Below are positions 62,131 to 64,000 of a stretch of DNA of 64,000 bases, piece by piece (position 1 is the stretch's first letter; each line of letters opens with the position of its first letter). Made by a program: the position numbers and the translations under genes. The notes beneath the pieces were generated by a model. It saw nothing but the letters and a program-made list of their open reading frames with translations, was not told the origin of the DNA and ran no database searches. The stretch is from Dirofilaria immitis. Its lineage: Eukaryota > Nematoda > Chromadorea > Rhabditida > Onchocercidae. Location of the stretch: positions 3,596,501-3,660,500 of the forward strand of contig JAKNDB010000068.1 in NCBI GenBank assembly GCA_024305405.1. The letters run 5' to 3'.

Positions 62131-64000
62131 AAAATGATAATGGAATAAGTACCAGCCAAACTAATTTGATTTGTAACTCAAGGAATATTATTTTAATATG
62201 TTTTGACTTGGAAATATCAAACGTACATATGCTATGTCAGCATTTTCATATTTAGCAATTTCTTCATAGGTTTTTTTAAAATAACTTTCAGCGAAATTTA
62301 AAGTATTGAAGTCAGAATCATGACTACTATAATTTGGCATGATGAAAAATCCTGGGATTGTTCCATATCGCGATTATTGAGATAGAAAAAATTGTACAAA
62401 TGTATGTTCATGTGCATGTAGAAATGAAAAATCAGTCTATAAATGGATTATGTTAAAGAAAAATTTTCCTACTAATATTGTATCGAATGCATAAACTAAG
62501 AGCTGTATTGTCAATTAAAATATAATAGGATATCGTCGTCAAATCAATCGATTTATGAATACGACAGTATACTGTGCAGCTGGAATCCGTGATATTGGCG
62601 TTATGAATTGATTGTTGATCCGGTATGTGATAGTTCGAAATTTGCCACTTGAAAAATATCAAATTAACAATTTTTTTATTTTTGATGGAAGAGTTTCAGG
62701 CAATAATATACTGAACTTTTTTGAACTTACCAACTGTTCGTTAAATAAAAAGTCGTTATATACCTTGTGATAATCAATCACAAATTGTTGGTTCCTCTTA
62801 TAATGAAATGTTTATTTCTTACTGGAATTTTTGAATATCTGCTTTTGGTATATACCACTAAATCTTCGAAATGTGGAAAAACTGAACGAAATACTCGACT
62901 GGAAAAGGTTTGTTTCGTTTATTGATAGATTCTTTTTGCTTATTATTTATAATAGCATAAAAATTTCTTTGCTAACAATAAACATACATATTGATAAGGA
63001 TAATGCAGTATCTCACAATTCAGACATTCATTCTTTCATTTTTCAACTTATTCGATTTTTATAATTTCTTTATTTAATTGAATATCTTTGTTAATTACTG
63101 CTACTTGAATCGATTATGTTTGAATTGATCTTCGTGGATACACTTTTTTTTGTCCTTTCCGATAAAAAAATTTGCTGAGAAGCATTTATTAATAGCATTT
63201 TGAGCTGTAAAAAATATTCAAATTGATTGTTTCATAAACAACTGAAATTAATGGATAATGGATAAGATTAGAGGCGAAAAATGATTAGGGAATATTTTTT
63301 GCCTTGCATTATTTTTGATGAAAACTTATGAGATATCAACATTGAATGAAATCAACCAATAACTATTATCAACTTCAATTTTTTATACTACTATTAATAC
63401 GTTGCATTGTTTTTATTACATATAGCACCAAAAATTAAAGCAAAAATAGTGGAATGTGGAAGATGATGGATCATTATCAACCGGGCAAATAAAGACCTAA
63501 TTTTCACCGGCTGATAGTTTCGGATCAAGCAATCACTAAAGAACATTCTAATTTTTTAATTAAAGAGATTATAATCATTGGTAGTGAATTTTAATCTATT
63601 TCGAATTGATTACATTTTTCCCATTTCATTTTCTTATCTATATTTAGAGAAATCATGCATGATTTTATCACATTTTTTAACATTTGCAAATTTAAAATTT
63701 CAGCAAGTCATCATTGAATCTCTTCGAATTCTTGGGGTTTCATGCTTAACTAAATACTAATTATTTGAACAAAATTTTGAAAATAACTATTTTGCTTTCG
63801 AGATATAAGACGAAATATAAAGAATTAAGGAAATGATTGAAATCCCATATTTATACACTCCAATTTTAAAAGGACTGCTAATGGTAAACTTTTGTAGTTC
63901 TATTAGTAATTGAACTAAAAATTTTAAATATGAAATCGATAATCTATGAATGTAATTTGTTATCTGATTTTTAGGGAGAATCCATTTGTCTGTACATTAA
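62131..64000. other. gene-poor end of window
   Basis: No gene seen. Open frames at 62831-63064 and 63578-63760 are aromatic, hydrophobic noise translations. Confidence 0.45.

Noticed and set aside
1..64000. Wolbachia or other bacterial insertion, tRNA or rRNA genes
   Set aside because: No stretch showed bacterial gene organisation, tRNA cloverleaf or rRNA sequence on reading; the only organelle-like DNA is cox3.

Overview
The window reads as nuclear DNA of a spirurid nematode related to the filarial worms. It is extremely AT-rich, and its genes are split into small exons with nematode-type TTTCAG or TTTTAG acceptors. The proteins that can be assembled are a microfilarial-type chitinase, a nematode ALKBH8 and a Rab30 GTPase. 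A cox3 copy that reads best with the invertebrate mitochondrial code is embedded as nuclear mitochondrial DNA (NUMT). No bacterial operons, tRNAs or rRNAs were seen. All gene models come from hand translation across splice sites.

Layout. 1-5.4 kb is AT-rich and repeat-rich, with one acidic repeat-containing exon-like ORF (4597-4833). 5.9-10.7 kb (+) is a complete ALKBH8 homologue (RRM, AlkB dioxygenase, methyltransferase). 10.7-19 kb is mostly empty, with scraps of possible exons, a transthyretin-like N-terminus and a broken glutamine-rich exon pair. 19.1-19.7 kb (-) is a dead tyrosine-kinase pseudogene. 19.7-33.7 kb is a heavily rearranged duplication zone. It holds a diverged inverted pair (19.75-21.0 and 25.85-27.1 kb), a second inverted pair of about 3.2 kb (21.5-24.7 and 30.35-33.65 kb), the cox3 NUMT with an 18-bp minisatellite inside it, a decayed 3' piece of a chitinase gene, and a decayed C2H2 zinc-finger locus (28.4-28.95 kb). 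35.8-39.7 kb (+) is a near-complete 12-exon chitinase with one frameshift in an A-run. 42.0-43.8 kb (-) is a complete 5-exon Rab30. 45.1-48.0 kb is a 2.97-kb palindromic element with arms of about 687 bp. 48.6-53.5 kb (+) is a small gene with two alternative first exons and a doublecortin-like core. 58.7-59.5 kb is a second, badly decayed zinc-finger array. 61.76-62.13 kb resembles a retrotransposon LTR. The rest has no gene that I can support.

The genes do not form a pathway. ALKBH8 modifies the tRNA wobble uridine, chitinase acts on chitin (in filarial worms, the egg or microfilarial sheath), and Rab30 acts at the Golgi. The most unusual biology is the duplication zone. A mitochondrial cox3 segment landed in a chitinase-derived intron, grew an in-phase 18-bp tandem array, and was then copied in inverted orientation with different array lengths (about 14, 17 and 5 units).
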